Assembly (NCBI GenBank): GCA_002492295.1
Contig: DKYC01000085.1
Span: 10,338-24,012 of the forward strand
Origin: Lachnospiraceae bacterium UBA7110
GTDB lineage: Bacteria; Bacillota; Clostridia; Lachnospirales; Lachnospiraceae
Direction: 5' to 3'
Length of the DNA stretch: 13,675 nucleotides
Shown: positions 1 through 8,009 of the stretch, piece by piece
How positions within the stretch are numbered: position 1 is the stretch's first letter
Layout of the letters: each line of letters starts with the position of its first letter
Notes under the pieces: generated by a model
Database searches by the model: none
The model's input: the letters and a program-made list of their open reading frames with translations, nothing else
Told to the model about the DNA's origin: nothing
Program-made: the position numbers and the translations under genes

Positions 1-210
1 GAAACAACAGCAATTATGATGTGTATCGCATGGAGTGCAATTTGGCTGGTGGTTATTTTGAACGAGAGGATATATACCGCTATCACAATTCCTCTTTGGC
101 TGGTTTTTATTGGAATTGCTTTCGCTTTTTTGGCCTATGCAATTTATCGAACACTACATTGCTGCAATTATTACTGGGAGGAAAAGTTAAATGAAACTGG
201 TATTAGATAA
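1..210 (+). CDS. C-terminal part of a small membrane protein (5' truncated)
   Basis: The frame is open from the first base of the window to a TAA at 208-210, giving 69 residues of a protein whose start lies upstream. Two hydrophobic stretches are visible, one around ATGs at 16-21 (IAWSAIWLVVIL) and one following a short NERIY loop (TIPLWLVFIGIAFAFLAYAIY), so this is the end of an integral membrane protein with a short cysteine- and charge-containing cytoplasmic tail (HCCNYYWEEK). The stop overlaps the next gene, the ABC ATPase starting at 191, by 20 bases, which implies translational coupling and one operon. I do not recognise the family. By context it could be a sensor, an anti-sigma-type protein or an accessory subunit of the transporter that follows, but nothing in the visible part decides this. 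Confidence 0.7.
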   Translation, partial: ETTAIMMCIAWSAIWLVVILNERIYTAITIPLWLVFIGIAFAFLAYAIYRTLHCCNYYWEEKLNETGIR

Positions 211-1078
211 CTTGACAAAAGGATTTGGTGAGTTTGTTGCGGTAGACCATATAAATCTCACTATGACAAATGGAATATATGGTTTATTGGGCGTAAATGG
301 AGCAGGAAAAACTACTTTAATGAGAATGCTGTGTACTTTGCTAAAACCCACCGGTGGGAGTATTTATTGCAACGGAAAAGATATTTTTGAAATGGACGGC
401 GAATACAGAAATTTAGTGGGATACTTGCCGCAGGATTTTGGTTTTTACCCGGAGTTTACTGTAAAAGACTATCTTTTCTACATTGCTGCAATCAAGGGAG
501 TACGTCCTGCTGTCGCAAGAAAAAGAACAAATGAGTTAATAACCAAGGTGGGACTTGCAAAAGCAGCAGACAAAAAATTGAAAAAGTTATCCGGTGGAAT
601 GAAAAGGCGTGTCGGGATTGCACAGGCAATGTTAAATAACCCTAAGATTTTGATACTTGACGAGCCAACGGCAGGACTTGACCCGAATGAAAGAATACGT
701 TTTCGGAATCTGATCAGTGGACTTTCAGAAGAACGCCTGGTATTGTTGTCCACCCATATTGTTTCTGATATTGAGTATACCGCTAATGAAATACTGATGA
801 TGAAAGACGGAGCAATCGTAAATAAGGGAACATTGGACGAGATTACCAATACAATGCCGGAAAAGGTTTGGCAATGTCCTGTTCCGCAGCAGGAGGTATC
901 TTCTATAACAAAAAGATATAAGGTTTCCAACATAAAAACGGACAGACATAGCGTGGATTTACGGGTTATTTCAGCAGAAAAGCCTTGTGAAACAGCCGTA
1001 TGTGTCAGTCCTTCCCTTGAAGATGTGTTTCTATACTATTTCGGAGAAAAGGCTGGTGATGATAATGACGTACTTTGA
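191..1078 (+). CDS. ABC transporter ATP-binding protein (ABC-2 exporter type)
   Basis: This is the cytoplasmic ATPase subunit expected to drive the permease encoded next. All nucleotide-binding motifs are intact: Walker A GVNGAGKTT (residues 34-42), Q-loop YLPQ (Gln81), signature LSGGM (133-137), Walker B LILDEP with catalytic Glu158, D-loop AGLD (161-164) and the switch His189 in STH. At 295 residues it has the roughly 210-residue ATPase core plus a C-terminal extension of about 80 residues, as in CcmA/multidrug-type exporters (COG1131-like). ATG at 191 is preceded by GGAGG at 178-182 with good spacing. It overlaps the upstream gene by 20 bases, and the permease start lies inside its 3' end. 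The substrate cannot be told from the sequence; drug, peptide or lantibiotic export are the usual possibilities for this class. Confidence 0.93.
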   Translation: MKLVLDNLTKGFGEFVAVDHINLTMTNGIYGLLGVNGAGKTTLMRMLCTLLKPTGGSIYCNGKDIFEMDGEYRNLVGYLPQDFGFYPEFTVKDYLFYIAAIKGVRPAVARKRTNELITKVGLAKAADKKLKKLSGGMKRRVGIAQAMLNNPKILILDEPTAGLDPNERIRFRNLISGLSEERLVLLSTHIVSDIEYTANEILMMKDGAIVNKGTLDEITNTMPEKVWQCPVPQQEVSSITKRYKVSNIKTDRHSVDLRVISAEKPCETAVCVSPSLEDVFLYYFGEKAGDDNDVL

Positions 1079-2288
1079 ACTAAAAAAGATTTTTTTAAAA
1101 CCTGTCAGCAGAATCGTATTAACCATATTGGCGGTTTCTTTATGTGTTGTCAGTTATTTTGCCATTGGGTATGTGGACTATGTGGACGAAAATGGAAACA
1201 ATACAATAGGTATAGCCGCTGCTTCGGCATTGCGGGACGAAAAAAATAAATGGGCTGGATATATTACAGATGATGTACTACGAAAAGTGCTGCAGGAAAA
1301 TGCGCTTATCAATAATTCCAAAGAGTATCTTTCCAAAGATGTGACAGAAAACAACAAGGCGTATTCCAAAAAACAGGGTTTTTCCGACATAAGGGATATG
1401 ATAAACAGGGCATTTGGAAGTTTTCAGAGTTATAACTATTATCGTGCAGACAGTGTTACGCAGGAAGAAATCAGCTCGTTTTATGACAGGAGGACAGCTA
1501 ATTTGGTTGAATGGCTAAAGTCAGACGAACAGGAAAACCGCTATTCCGAGCAGGAACAACAATTTTTAATAGCGCAATATGAGAAACTGAAAAAACCATT
1601 TTATTATGAGTATGCAGACGGGTGGGCAGCACTATTGGAATATGCCCCTTCGATTATTATGCTGGTAGTTTTAACCACTGGTTTTCTGGCAGCGGGAATA
1701 TTTTCGGATGAATTCCAGCTGAAAGCGGATTCTGTTTTTTTCTCTGCCAAATTGGGCAGGGATAAAGCGGTTGCCGCAAAAATAAAGGCAGGTTTTATCG
1801 TAGTTACATCTATTTATTGGATAACGGTAGTACTGTATTCGGGGATTATATTAACAGTGTTGGGATTCGGCGGGGCTGGTTGTGCTATTCAGAACGGATT
1901 TTCAAACTGGAAAGCTTTTTACAACATCACATACCTGCAAGATTATTTGCTGACAGTCCTGGGGGGATATTTAGGAAACCTGTTTATCCTGTTTCTGTCC
2001 ATGTTTGCGTCCGCGAAAACACACTCAAAAGCACTGGCGGTATCAATTCCTTTTATTTTATTATTTATTCCATCATTTTTGAGTGGAATATCTGTTCTTT
2101 CAGAAGTACTGGGACTTCTTCCAGACCAACTGCTGCAAGTATACACCGCAGTAAAAACGTTTAACCTGTATCAGATTGGTGACAGGGTAGTTGGGGCTGT
2201 TCCAATTATCCTGACAATGTATTTCATTCTTTTTTGTATTCTTTTGCCTCTTCTGTATCAGGTTTACCGGAAAACGGAAATCAAATAG
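1059..2288 (+). CDS. ABC-2-type permease, partner of the upstream ATPase
   Basis: A membrane protein of about 409 residues with one N-terminal transmembrane segment (about residues 17-37), then a hydrophilic extracytoplasmic region of about 150 residues, then five hydrophobic segments near residues 195-217, 244-268, 296-317, 325-347 and 377-402. One TM, a large outer loop and a cluster of TMs is the usual architecture of ABC-2 permeases. The frame is open back to 987, but the likely start is ATG 1059 (or ATG 1065, or GTG 1056), because a GGAG at 1043-1046 lies before it and the protein then begins MIMTYFELKK, typical of these permeases. The start lies within the last 20 bases of the ATPase gene, so the two are translationally coupled. 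No clear terminator follows. The substrate is unknown. Confidence 0.85.
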   Translation: MIMTYFELKKIFLKPVSRIVLTILAVSLCVVSYFAIGYVDYVDENGNNTIGIAAASALRDEKNKWAGYITDDVLRKVLQENALINNSKEYLSKDVTENNKAYSKKQGFSDIRDMINRAFGSFQSYNYYRADSVTQEEISSFYDRRTANLVEWLKSDEQENRYSEQEQQFLIAQYEKLKKPFYYEYADGWAALLEYAPSIIMLVVLTTGFLAAGIFSDEFQLKADSVFFSAKLGRDKAVAAKIKAGFIVVTSIYWITVVLYSGIILTVLGFGGAGCAIQNGFSNWKAFYNITYLQDYLLTVLGGYLGNLFILFLSMFASAKTHSKALAVSIPFILLFIPSFLSGISVLSEVLGLLPDQLLQVYTAVKTFNLYQIGDRVVGAVPIILTMYFILFCILLPLLYQVYRKTEIK

Positions 2289-2332
2289 CAAAACCGGGAA
2301 TTTCAGGATGTGAGATTCTTGGCTCTTTCTCC

Positions 2333-2361
2333 TTGAAACTGTGCAAAAGGTATGTTATTAT
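2333..2361 (+). promoter_or_regulatory. Candidate sigma-A promoter for argH (upstream one)
   Basis: TTGAAA at 2333-2338 and TATTAT at 2356-2361 are separated by exactly 17 bases, a good housekeeping-promoter match lying between the permease stop and argH. Transcription from here would give a leader of about 60 bases. Confidence 0.55.
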
Positions 2362-2373
2362 AAGAAAGATTTT

Positions 2374-2403
2374 ATTACATTTTATAACAAAAACCATTAT
2401 AAT
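2374..2403 (+). promoter_or_regulatory. Candidate second promoter for argH
   Basis: A consensus TATAAT at 2398-2403 with a weaker -35 (ATTACA, 2374-2379) and an 18-base spacer. It would start transcription close to 2410, just before the GGAGG at 2414-2418. It could be used instead of, or together with, the 2333 promoter. I see no convincing ARG-box palindrome for arginine repression in this gap. Confidence 0.4.
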
Positions 2404-2427
2404 GAAAAATATGGGAGGCGGCTTAAG

Positions 2428-3804
2428 ATGGCACAGCTATGGGGCGGCAGATTTACAAAGGAGACGGACAAATTGGTATATAATTTTAACGCGTCCATAT
2501 CTTTTGACCAAAAATTTTACCGGCAGGACATTGAGGGCAGCATGGCGCATGTGAAAATGCTTGCAAAACAGAACATCCTGACGGAGGACGAAAAAAATCG
2601 GATTTTGGAAGGCTTGGAGGGGATTTTAAAAGATGTCGAATCGGGAACGCTGGCGATTACGGACGAATATGAGGATATTCACAGCTTTGTGGAGGCGAAT
2701 CTGATTGAACGGATTGGCGACGCGGGCAAAAAACTCCATACAGGCAGAAGCAGGAACGATCAGGTTGCGCTTGACATGAAATTATATACACGGCATGAAA
2801 TCACGGAACTGGACGGTCTTTTAAAACAACTGCTTGAGGCGGTTCTTATGATTATGGAGAACAATACCGAAACGTATATGCCGGGCTTTACGCACCTGCA
2901 AAAGGCACAGCCGATTACGCTCGCACATCATATGGGCGCGTATTTTGAGATGTTTAAGCGCGACAGGGAGCGTCTTTGCGATATTTATAAACGTATGAAT
3001 TACTGTCCTTTAGGTTCGGGGGCGCTTGCCGGTACGACATATCCTTTGGACAGGACATATACGGCGCAGCTTCTTGATTTTGACGGCCCGACGTTAAACA
3101 GCATGGATTCGGTTGCCGACAGGGATTATGTTATTGAACTGCTTTCGGCTCTTTCCACGATTATGATGCATCTGAGCCGTTTCAGTGAGGAAATTATCAT
3201 ATGGAATTCCAATGAGTACCGTTTTGTGGAGATTGACGACGCGTACTCGACAGGCAGCAGCATTATGCCGCAGAAGAAAAATCCGGATATTGCGGAGCTT
3301 GTGCGCGGCAAGACAGGGCGTGTGTACGGTGCGCTGATGTCCATTTTGACGACAATGAAAGGTATTCCGCTTGCGTATAATAAGGATATGCAGGAGGATA
3401 AAGAACTGACGTTTGATGCGATTGATACGGTAAAGGGCTGCGTGGCGCTGTTTACGGGAATGCTTGAAACACTGAAATTCCGCAAGGATGTGATGCGGGA
3501 GAGTGCTATGAAGGGCTTTACCAATGCAACGGACGCGGCGGATTATCTTGTCAATCACGGTGTGCCGTTTCGGGATGCGCACGGCATTATCGGAAGGCTG
3601 GTGTTGTACTGCATTGAGCAGGATAAGGCGATTGACGAGTTGTCCCTTGCGGAATTAAAGGCAGTCAGTCCTGTATTTGAGCAGGATGTATATGAGGCAG
3701 TCAGCCTGGAGGCGTGCGTCAACAAGCGCATGACAATCGGCGCCCCCGGACCGGAGGCGATGAAAGAGGTTATTCGTATTCAAAAGGAATATTTAAAACG
3801 GTAA
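2428..3804 (+). CDS. argH: Argininosuccinate lyase
   Basis: Catalyses the last step of arginine synthesis in the cytoplasm: argininosuccinate is split into arginine and fumarate. From ATG 2428 the protein is 458 residues, the normal family length, and begins MAQLWGGRF, a typical ArgH N-terminus. Family signatures are all present: LHTGRSRNDQ (103-112), the FTHLQKAQP segment with catalytic His156, and the fumarase/lyase signature GSSIMPQKKNP (276-286), whose mobile-loop serine is the catalytic residue. Upstream in-frame codons back to 2341 are excluded because the GGAGG at 2414-2418 and the conserved N-terminus fix the start at 2428. It has its own promoter region and is followed after 40 bases by asd, so the two may be cotranscribed. 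No argG is visible in the window. Confidence 0.97.
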   Translation: MAQLWGGRFTKETDKLVYNFNASISFDQKFYRQDIEGSMAHVKMLAKQNILTEDEKNRILEGLEGILKDVESGTLAITDEYEDIHSFVEANLIERIGDAGKKLHTGRSRNDQVALDMKLYTRHEITELDGLLKQLLEAVLMIMENNTETYMPGFTHLQKAQPITLAHHMGAYFEMFKRDRERLCDIYKRMNYCPLGSGALAGTTYPLDRTYTAQLLDFDGPTLNSMDSVADRDYVIELLSALSTIMMHLSRFSEEIIIWNSNEYRFVEIDDAYSTGSSIMPQKKNPDIAELVRGKTGRVYGALMSILTTMKGIPLAYNKDMQEDKELTFDAIDTVKGCVALFTGMLETLKFRKDVMRESAMKGFTNATDAADYLVNHGVPFRDAHGIIGRLVLYCIEQDKAIDELSLAELKAVSPVFEQDVYEAVSLEACVNKRMTIGAPGPEAMKEVIRIQKEYLKR

Positions 3805-3844
3805 TTATTATTATATGAGATTGGCAATCAGAGGAGGAAAAACA

Positions 3845-4939
3845 ATGAGTGAAAAATTAAAGGTAGGTATTTTAGGCGGTACAGGCATGGTAGGACAGAG
3901 ATTTATTTCCCTTTTGGAAAATCATCCGTGGTTTGAAGTGACAACGATTGCGGCAAGCCCGCGTTCCGCAGGAAAGACATATGAGGAGGCAGTCGGAGGA
4001 CGCTGGAAAATGACGACGCCGATGCCGGAGGCAGTAAAAAAGATTGTGGTAATGAATGTGAATGAGGTGGAGAAGGTTGCCTCTGAGGTTGATTTTGTAT
4101 TCTCTGCAGTAGACATGACAAAGGAAGAAATCAAGAAAATCGAGGAGGAATATGCAAAGACGGAAACACCCGTTGTCAGCAATAACTCGGCACACCGTTG
4201 GACACCCGACGTTCCGATGGTGGTTCCCGAAATCAATCCTGACCACATGAAAGTCATTGATTTCCAGAAAAAGCGCCTTGGCACGACAAGAGGATTTGTT
4301 GCGGTAAAACCAAACTGCTCGATTCAGAGTTATGCGCCGGTACTTACGGCATGGAAAGAGTTTGAGCCGTACGAGGTTGTTGCGACAACGTATCAGGCGA
4401 TTTCCGGCGCGGGAAAGACGTTCAAGGACTGGCCCGAGATGGAGGGAAATATTATTCCTTATATCGGCGGTGAGGAAGAGAAGAGCGAGAAGGAGCCGCT
4501 GCGCATTTGGGGTGAAATTAAAGATGGCGTGATTGTTCCTGCGGATTCTCCCGTGATTACTTGCCAGTGTATCCGTGTGCCCGTGTTAAACGGTCATACG
4601 GCGGCAGTGTTTGTGAAGTTTCGGAAGCAGCCGACAAAGGAGCAGTTGATTGAAAAGCTGGTAAGCTTTAAGGGTGTGCCGCAGGAGTTGAACCTTCCAA
4701 GTGCACCGAAGCAGTTTATCCAGTATTTAGAGGATGATAACAGACCGCAGGTTGCGCTTGACGTGGATTATGAGAACGGCATGGGCATATCGGTCGGCCG
4801 TATCCGTGAGGACAGCGTATATGACTGGAAGTTCGTGGGACTTTCCCACAATACGGTCAGAGGCGCGGCAGGCGGCGCGGTTCTTTGCGCAGAGCTGTTG
4901 AAGGCACAGGGGTATATTGCAAAAAATAAAATAGTATAA
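3845..4939 (+). CDS. asd: Aspartate-semialdehyde dehydrogenase
   Basis: Reduces aspartyl phosphate to aspartate semialdehyde with NADPH, the branch point toward lysine/diaminopimelate, threonine and methionine. The 364-residue protein starts with a Rossmann loop GILGGTGMVGQR. The catalytic cysteine lies in KPNCS (Cys158) and the active-site histidine in RVPVLNGH (His251). The shape of these motifs and the length fit the archaeal/fungal-like ASADH subclass found in many Clostridia rather than the E. coli type; the subclass is my judgement from motif style. ATG 3845 is chosen because AGGAGG at 3832-3837 precedes it, whereas the open frame back to 3815 has no such site. It lies 40 bases after argH without an obvious terminator. 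No lysine-riboswitch-like element precedes it, the gap being too short. Confidence 0.94.
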   Translation: MSEKLKVGILGGTGMVGQRFISLLENHPWFEVTTIAASPRSAGKTYEEAVGGRWKMTTPMPEAVKKIVVMNVNEVEKVASEVDFVFSAVDMTKEEIKKIEEEYAKTETPVVSNNSAHRWTPDVPMVVPEINPDHMKVIDFQKKRLGTTRGFVAVKPNCSIQSYAPVLTAWKEFEPYEVVATTYQAISGAGKTFKDWPEMEGNIIPYIGGEEEKSEKEPLRIWGEIKDGVIVPADSPVITCQCIRVPVLNGHTAAVFVKFRKQPTKEQLIEKLVSFKGVPQELNLPSAPKQFIQYLEDDNRPQVALDVDYENGMGISVGRIREDSVYDWKFVGLSHNTVRGAAGGAVLCAELLKAQGYIAKNKIV

Positions 4940-4995
4940 TCAAGTATATTAATATGGAAGTTGTCGAGGTGATTTTGCAGATATTCAGTTCGGCA

Positions 4996-5116
4996 GCTTC
5001 CTGCTTACTGGAAAAGCGGGCAGAAATAAGAACTTGGCAAAATACGCAGATCCAAGTTTGGGAGAGCAGGAAGCAACAGCGTGGGAGAAATAAAAGAGCA
5101 GTATATGCTGCTCTTT
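4996..5116 (+). promoter_or_regulatory. Predicted structured RNA leader ahead of topB (possible attenuator)
   Basis: The 212-base gap between asd and topB folds strongly on paper. An 11-base-pair stem joins 4996-5006 with 5064-5074 (ten Watson-Crick pairs and one G-U). Inside it a 7-bp hairpin joins 5031-5037 with 5052-5058. A separate 9-bp hairpin joins 5093-5101 with 5108-5116. The segments CCTGCTT (5000-5006), GAGCAG (5064-5069), GAGCAG (5096-5101) and CTGCTC (5108-5113) are mutually complementary, so alternative pairings are possible. A TATAAT at 4935-4940 overlaps the asd stop, but its -35 is poor. I do not recognise a known riboswitch. It may instead be part of the asd 3' end. Confidence 0.45.
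5093..5116 (+). terminator. Possible weak intrinsic terminator between asd and topB
   Basis: A perfect 9-bp stem (5093-5101 with 5108-5116) has a 6-base loop. The right arm ends in TTT and is followed by CTGTAC, so the U-tract is short. It could end the asd transcript or act as the terminator form of a topB leader. Confidence 0.35.
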
Positions 5117-5151
5117 CTGTACGTAAAACAAATAACGAGCAGGAGGAACGT

Positions 5152-7851
5152 GTGGGGAAAAAATTAATCATAACGGAGAAACCCTCCGTGGCGCAGGACT
5201 ACGCGAAGGTGTTCGGCGTGTCAGGCAGGAACAACGGCTACATAGAAAATGACACGTATGTCATAACCTGGTGCGTAGGACACTTGGTGGAAATGGTTTA
5301 TCCCGAGGAATACGATATCAAATACAAAAAGTGGATGCTTAAGGATTTGCCGTTTCTGCCCGAAACATATAAATACGGCGTGATTGCAAACGTAAAGCAG
5401 CAGTATCAGATTGTAAACAGACTTCTCCACAGGGAAGATATCGATACCGTATACTGGGCGGGCGACTCCGGAAAAGAGGGACAGACGATTGAGGAAAACA
5501 TCCGCAATTTCGGCGGCGTGCGCAAGGGCATGACAGAGCTGCGCGTTTGGATTGACTCGCAGACAGAGGAGGAAATCCGACGCGGAATCGCGCAGGCAAG
5601 ACCGATGACCGATTACGCAAATCTCGGAAAGTCGGGCATTATGCGTTCGATTGAGGATTACGCGATGGGTATTAATTTCTCGCGCGTCATGTCCGTAAAA
5701 TACGGCAGGCTTTTAAACAATGCGGCGGCGACAAAGGACTACACGGCAATAGCGGTTGGGCGTGTGATGACGTGCGTGCTTGGCATGGTTGTAAACAGGG
5801 AGCGGGAAATCCGTAATTTCAAGGAAACACCGTTTTACAGGGTTGTAGGCGACTTCACGGACGCGCATGTTGAGGCGGAATGGAAAGCGGTGGAAGGCTC
5901 TGCTTATTTTGCATCGCCAAAGCTATACAAGGAAAACGGTTTTAAAGAGAAAACGGACGCTGCGTCGCTGATTGCGTCGTTTGACAGGAAGCTGGCAGTG
6001 GTGAAAACGCTGGAAAAAGGCATCTCCAAAAAGAAAGCGCCGTTGTTGTTTAACCTTGCGGAGTTACAGGCGGAATGTGCCAAAAAATTTAAAATAAGTC
6101 CTGACGAAACGCTGCAGGTTGCGCAGGATTTATATGAAAAAAAGCTGACCACATATCCTAGAACGGATGCGCGTGTGCTGACTAAGGCAGTGGCAAAAGA
6201 AATTTTTAAAAACATAAGTCGTTTAAAAGGATATCCGCCGACGCAGACATCCATTGACAATATTTTAACAAATAAACGGTACGAAAATCTTGCAAGAACA
6301 CAGTATACAGATGACAGCAAGGTGACAGACCATTATGCGATTATCCCGACAGGACAGCTTACGGAGCTTGGTACGCTTTCGCCATTGCAGCAAAAGGTGT
6401 TTGACTTGATTGTACGTCGTTTTTTGAGTATCTTTTATCCGCCTGCGGAATATCAGACATTAAAGCTTGTAATCGGCATTGAAACCGAGTCGCTGTTTGC
6501 GTCAGCAAAAGCACTCAAAGCGCTTGGCTATCTTGAAGTGCTTGGAAAGACGCTTGAGGACGCGGACGAGGAGGAAAATGACGTGTCCGGCCAGGGGGAA
6601 AGCGAGGACAGTGTCAATAAGAATGCAAAAAAGAACAATACAAAAAAGCTGTTGGAGCTTGCTAAGACGCTCAAAAAAGGCGATACGGTTGCCGCAAACA
6701 GCTTTGAAATCAAGGAGGGCAAAACCTCACCGCCCAAACGCTACACATCAGGTTCCATGATTTTAGCGATGGAAAATGCCGGACAGTTAATCGAGGATGA
6801 GGAGCTGCGCGCGCAAATTAAGGGTTCCGGCATCGGGACAAGTGCAACGCGCGCGGAAATCATTAAAAAATTAATCCGTATCGGCTATTTAAAGCTGAAT
6901 AAAAAGACGCAGGTGATTACGCCCGAAAATTTCGGGGAGATGGTGTATGAGGTTGTCGCAATGACTGTGCCCGCGCTGCTTAATCCCAAAATGACCGCGT
7001 CATGGGAAAAAGGACTTGACGGTATCACAAACGGAACAATCGATGTTGGAGACTACCGCGCAAAGTTGGAGGATTTTATCCGCAGGGAAACCATCCGAAT
7101 CCGCGACAGGGATTTGACAAAACAGCTTGCTGAACAGATTAGCAAGCTCTCACAGAAAGACGCCAAAGCGTTAAGCGCAGGCAGAAAAATCGGCGTTGCG
7201 TGCCCAGTCTGCGGCGGAGAGATAATGACGACGCCGTTTGGATACGGGTGCTCTAATTATAAAAAGGACGGGGCGGGGTGTAAATTTGCGATTGGAAAAA
7301 TCGCGGGAAAAGACTTAAATGACACCGAAGTAACGGCGCTTCTTACGGATAAAAAAACGGTGGTGCTAAGCGGCTTTACGGGAAAAACAGGAAAACCGTT
7401 TGAGGCTGCACTGAAGCTGAACGACGATAATCAGGTCGTATTTGATTTTCCGGGGCAGGAGCCACCTGTGGAAATAAACCTTGCATGTCCGCGCTGCAAG
7501 GAGCATAAACTAAAAAAGAGTAAATGGTATTTAGAGTGTACATGCGGTTTTCGCATCGGACATACTGTAGCGCAGGCAGCGCTTTCCGAGGAGATTATGC
7601 AGGAGCTGTTTACCACGGGAAAAACAAAAAACAAGGTGAGCGGCTTTATTTCAAAAGCGGGCAAGCCGTTTGAGGCGTGCTTAAAGTATGAAAACGAAAC
7701 CATTCGGTTTGACTTTAACAATATGGGAGAGGCGCTTAAGTCCCAAAAAGGGGAGGCAGTAACGCAGTCCATGCAGGAGCCTGGTGATGACGGACGGTCC
7801 GCATTTTTCATGGACACTGCCCAAATTATGCAGATTTTTTCACAGCCGTAG
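5152..7851 (+). CDS. topB: Type IA DNA topoisomerase (topoisomerase III-like)
   Basis: Relaxes or decatenates DNA through a transient 5'-phosphotyrosine link. GTG 5152 is the start because AGGAGG at 5141-5146 precedes it and the protein then begins VGKKLIITEKPSVA, the classical type IA N-terminus with Toprim Glu9. The rest of the Toprim signature reads AGDSGKEGQ (103-111). The catalytic tyrosine is Tyr335 in TTYPRTD, and the type IA motif GSGIGTSATR is at 558-567. The 899-residue length is long for TopB because of two C-terminal repeats, each with four cysteines (684/687/700/710 and 779/782/796/798) and a following SGF...GKPFEA strand motif. A lysine- and asparagine-rich linker occupies roughly residues 475-510. 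The open frame back to 4954 is judged non-coding. No neighbouring conjugation genes suggest a mobile-element TopB. The chromosomal role is inferred. Confidence 0.92.
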   Translation: MGKKLIITEKPSVAQDYAKVFGVSGRNNGYIENDTYVITWCVGHLVEMVYPEEYDIKYKKWMLKDLPFLPETYKYGVIANVKQQYQIVNRLLHREDIDTVYWAGDSGKEGQTIEENIRNFGGVRKGMTELRVWIDSQTEEEIRRGIAQARPMTDYANLGKSGIMRSIEDYAMGINFSRVMSVKYGRLLNNAAATKDYTAIAVGRVMTCVLGMVVNREREIRNFKETPFYRVVGDFTDAHVEAEWKAVEGSAYFASPKLYKENGFKEKTDAASLIASFDRKLAVVKTLEKGISKKKAPLLFNLAELQAECAKKFKISPDETLQVAQDLYEKKLTTYPRTDARVLTKAVAKEIFKNISRLKGYPPTQTSIDNILTNKRYENLARTQYTDDSKVTDHYAIIPTGQLTELGTLSPLQQKVFDLIVRRFLSIFYPPAEYQTLKLVIGIETESLFASAKALKALGYLEVLGKTLEDADEEENDVSGQGESEDSVNKNAKKNNTKKLLELAKTLKKGDTVAANSFEIKEGKTSPPKRYTSGSMILAMENAGQLIEDEELRAQIKGSGIGTSATRAEIIKKLIRIGYLKLNKKTQVITPENFGEMVYEVVAMTVPALLNPKMTASWEKGLDGITNGTIDVGDYRAKLEDFIRRETIRIRDRDLTKQLAEQISKLSQKDAKALSAGRKIGVACPVCGGEIMTTPFGYGCSNYKKDGAGCKFAIGKIAGKDLNDTEVTALLTDKKTVVLSGFTGKTGKPFEAALKLNDDNQVVFDFPGQEPPVEINLACPRCKEHKLKKSKWYLECTCGFRIGHTVAQAALSEEIMQELFTTGKTKNKVSGFISKAGKPFEACLKYENETIRFDFNNMGEALKSQKGEAVTQSMQEPGDDGRSAFFMDTAQIMQIFSQP

Positions 7852-7930
7852 TAAGTGTTATGCATGCGGGAGATTTTTAAATTTGCAAAAAACATGATGA
7901 TAAAATCAAAAAATCTTATAGACAGTTCTT

Positions 7931-7965
7931 GCCGTACTTACGACATGCCGTCAGTATGGCATGTC
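7931..7965 (+). promoter_or_regulatory. Two mutually exclusive hairpins upstream of the beta-helix gene
   Basis: In the 158-base gap after topB, 7942-7949 pairs perfectly with 7958-7965 (8 bp, GACATGCC/GGCATGTC). Alternatively 7931-7937 pairs with 7954-7960 (7 bp including one G-U). Both use 7958-7960, so only one can form. No T-run follows, so it is not an ordinary terminator. The octamer CAGTATGG also occurs twice, at 7952-7959 and 7973-7980. No convincing promoter was found in the gap. Confidence 0.35.
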
Positions 7966-8009
7966 CAGAATGCAGTATGGAAAAAAGGTAAAAATGGAGG
8001 AATGATAAA

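Noticed and set aside
987..1058. Longer permease reading frame
   Set aside because: It lies inside the ATPase gene in another frame; starting at 1059 gives a normal permease N-terminus with a ribosome binding site.
2341..2427. Longer argH reading frame
   Set aside because: It covers the promoter elements; ATG 2428 has GGAGG and yields the conserved MAQLWGGRF start.
3094..3582. Reverse-strand frames inside argH, and similar ones at 478-933 and 12391-12894
   Set aside because: They are antisense to well-supported genes and have no family features.
4954..5151. In-frame N-terminal extension of the topoisomerase (66 codons)
   Set aside because: It has no good ribosome binding site, its sequence is not protein-like for the family, it overlaps the RNA structure, and GTG 5152 has an AGGAGG and gives the classical N-terminus.
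4940..5151. Lysine riboswitch or 6S/SRP RNA between asd and topB
   Set aside because: GAGGTG near 4965 resembles a lysine-riboswitch start, but the rest of the conserved core and closing stem are missing; no SRP loop or 6S-like long bubble could be recognised.
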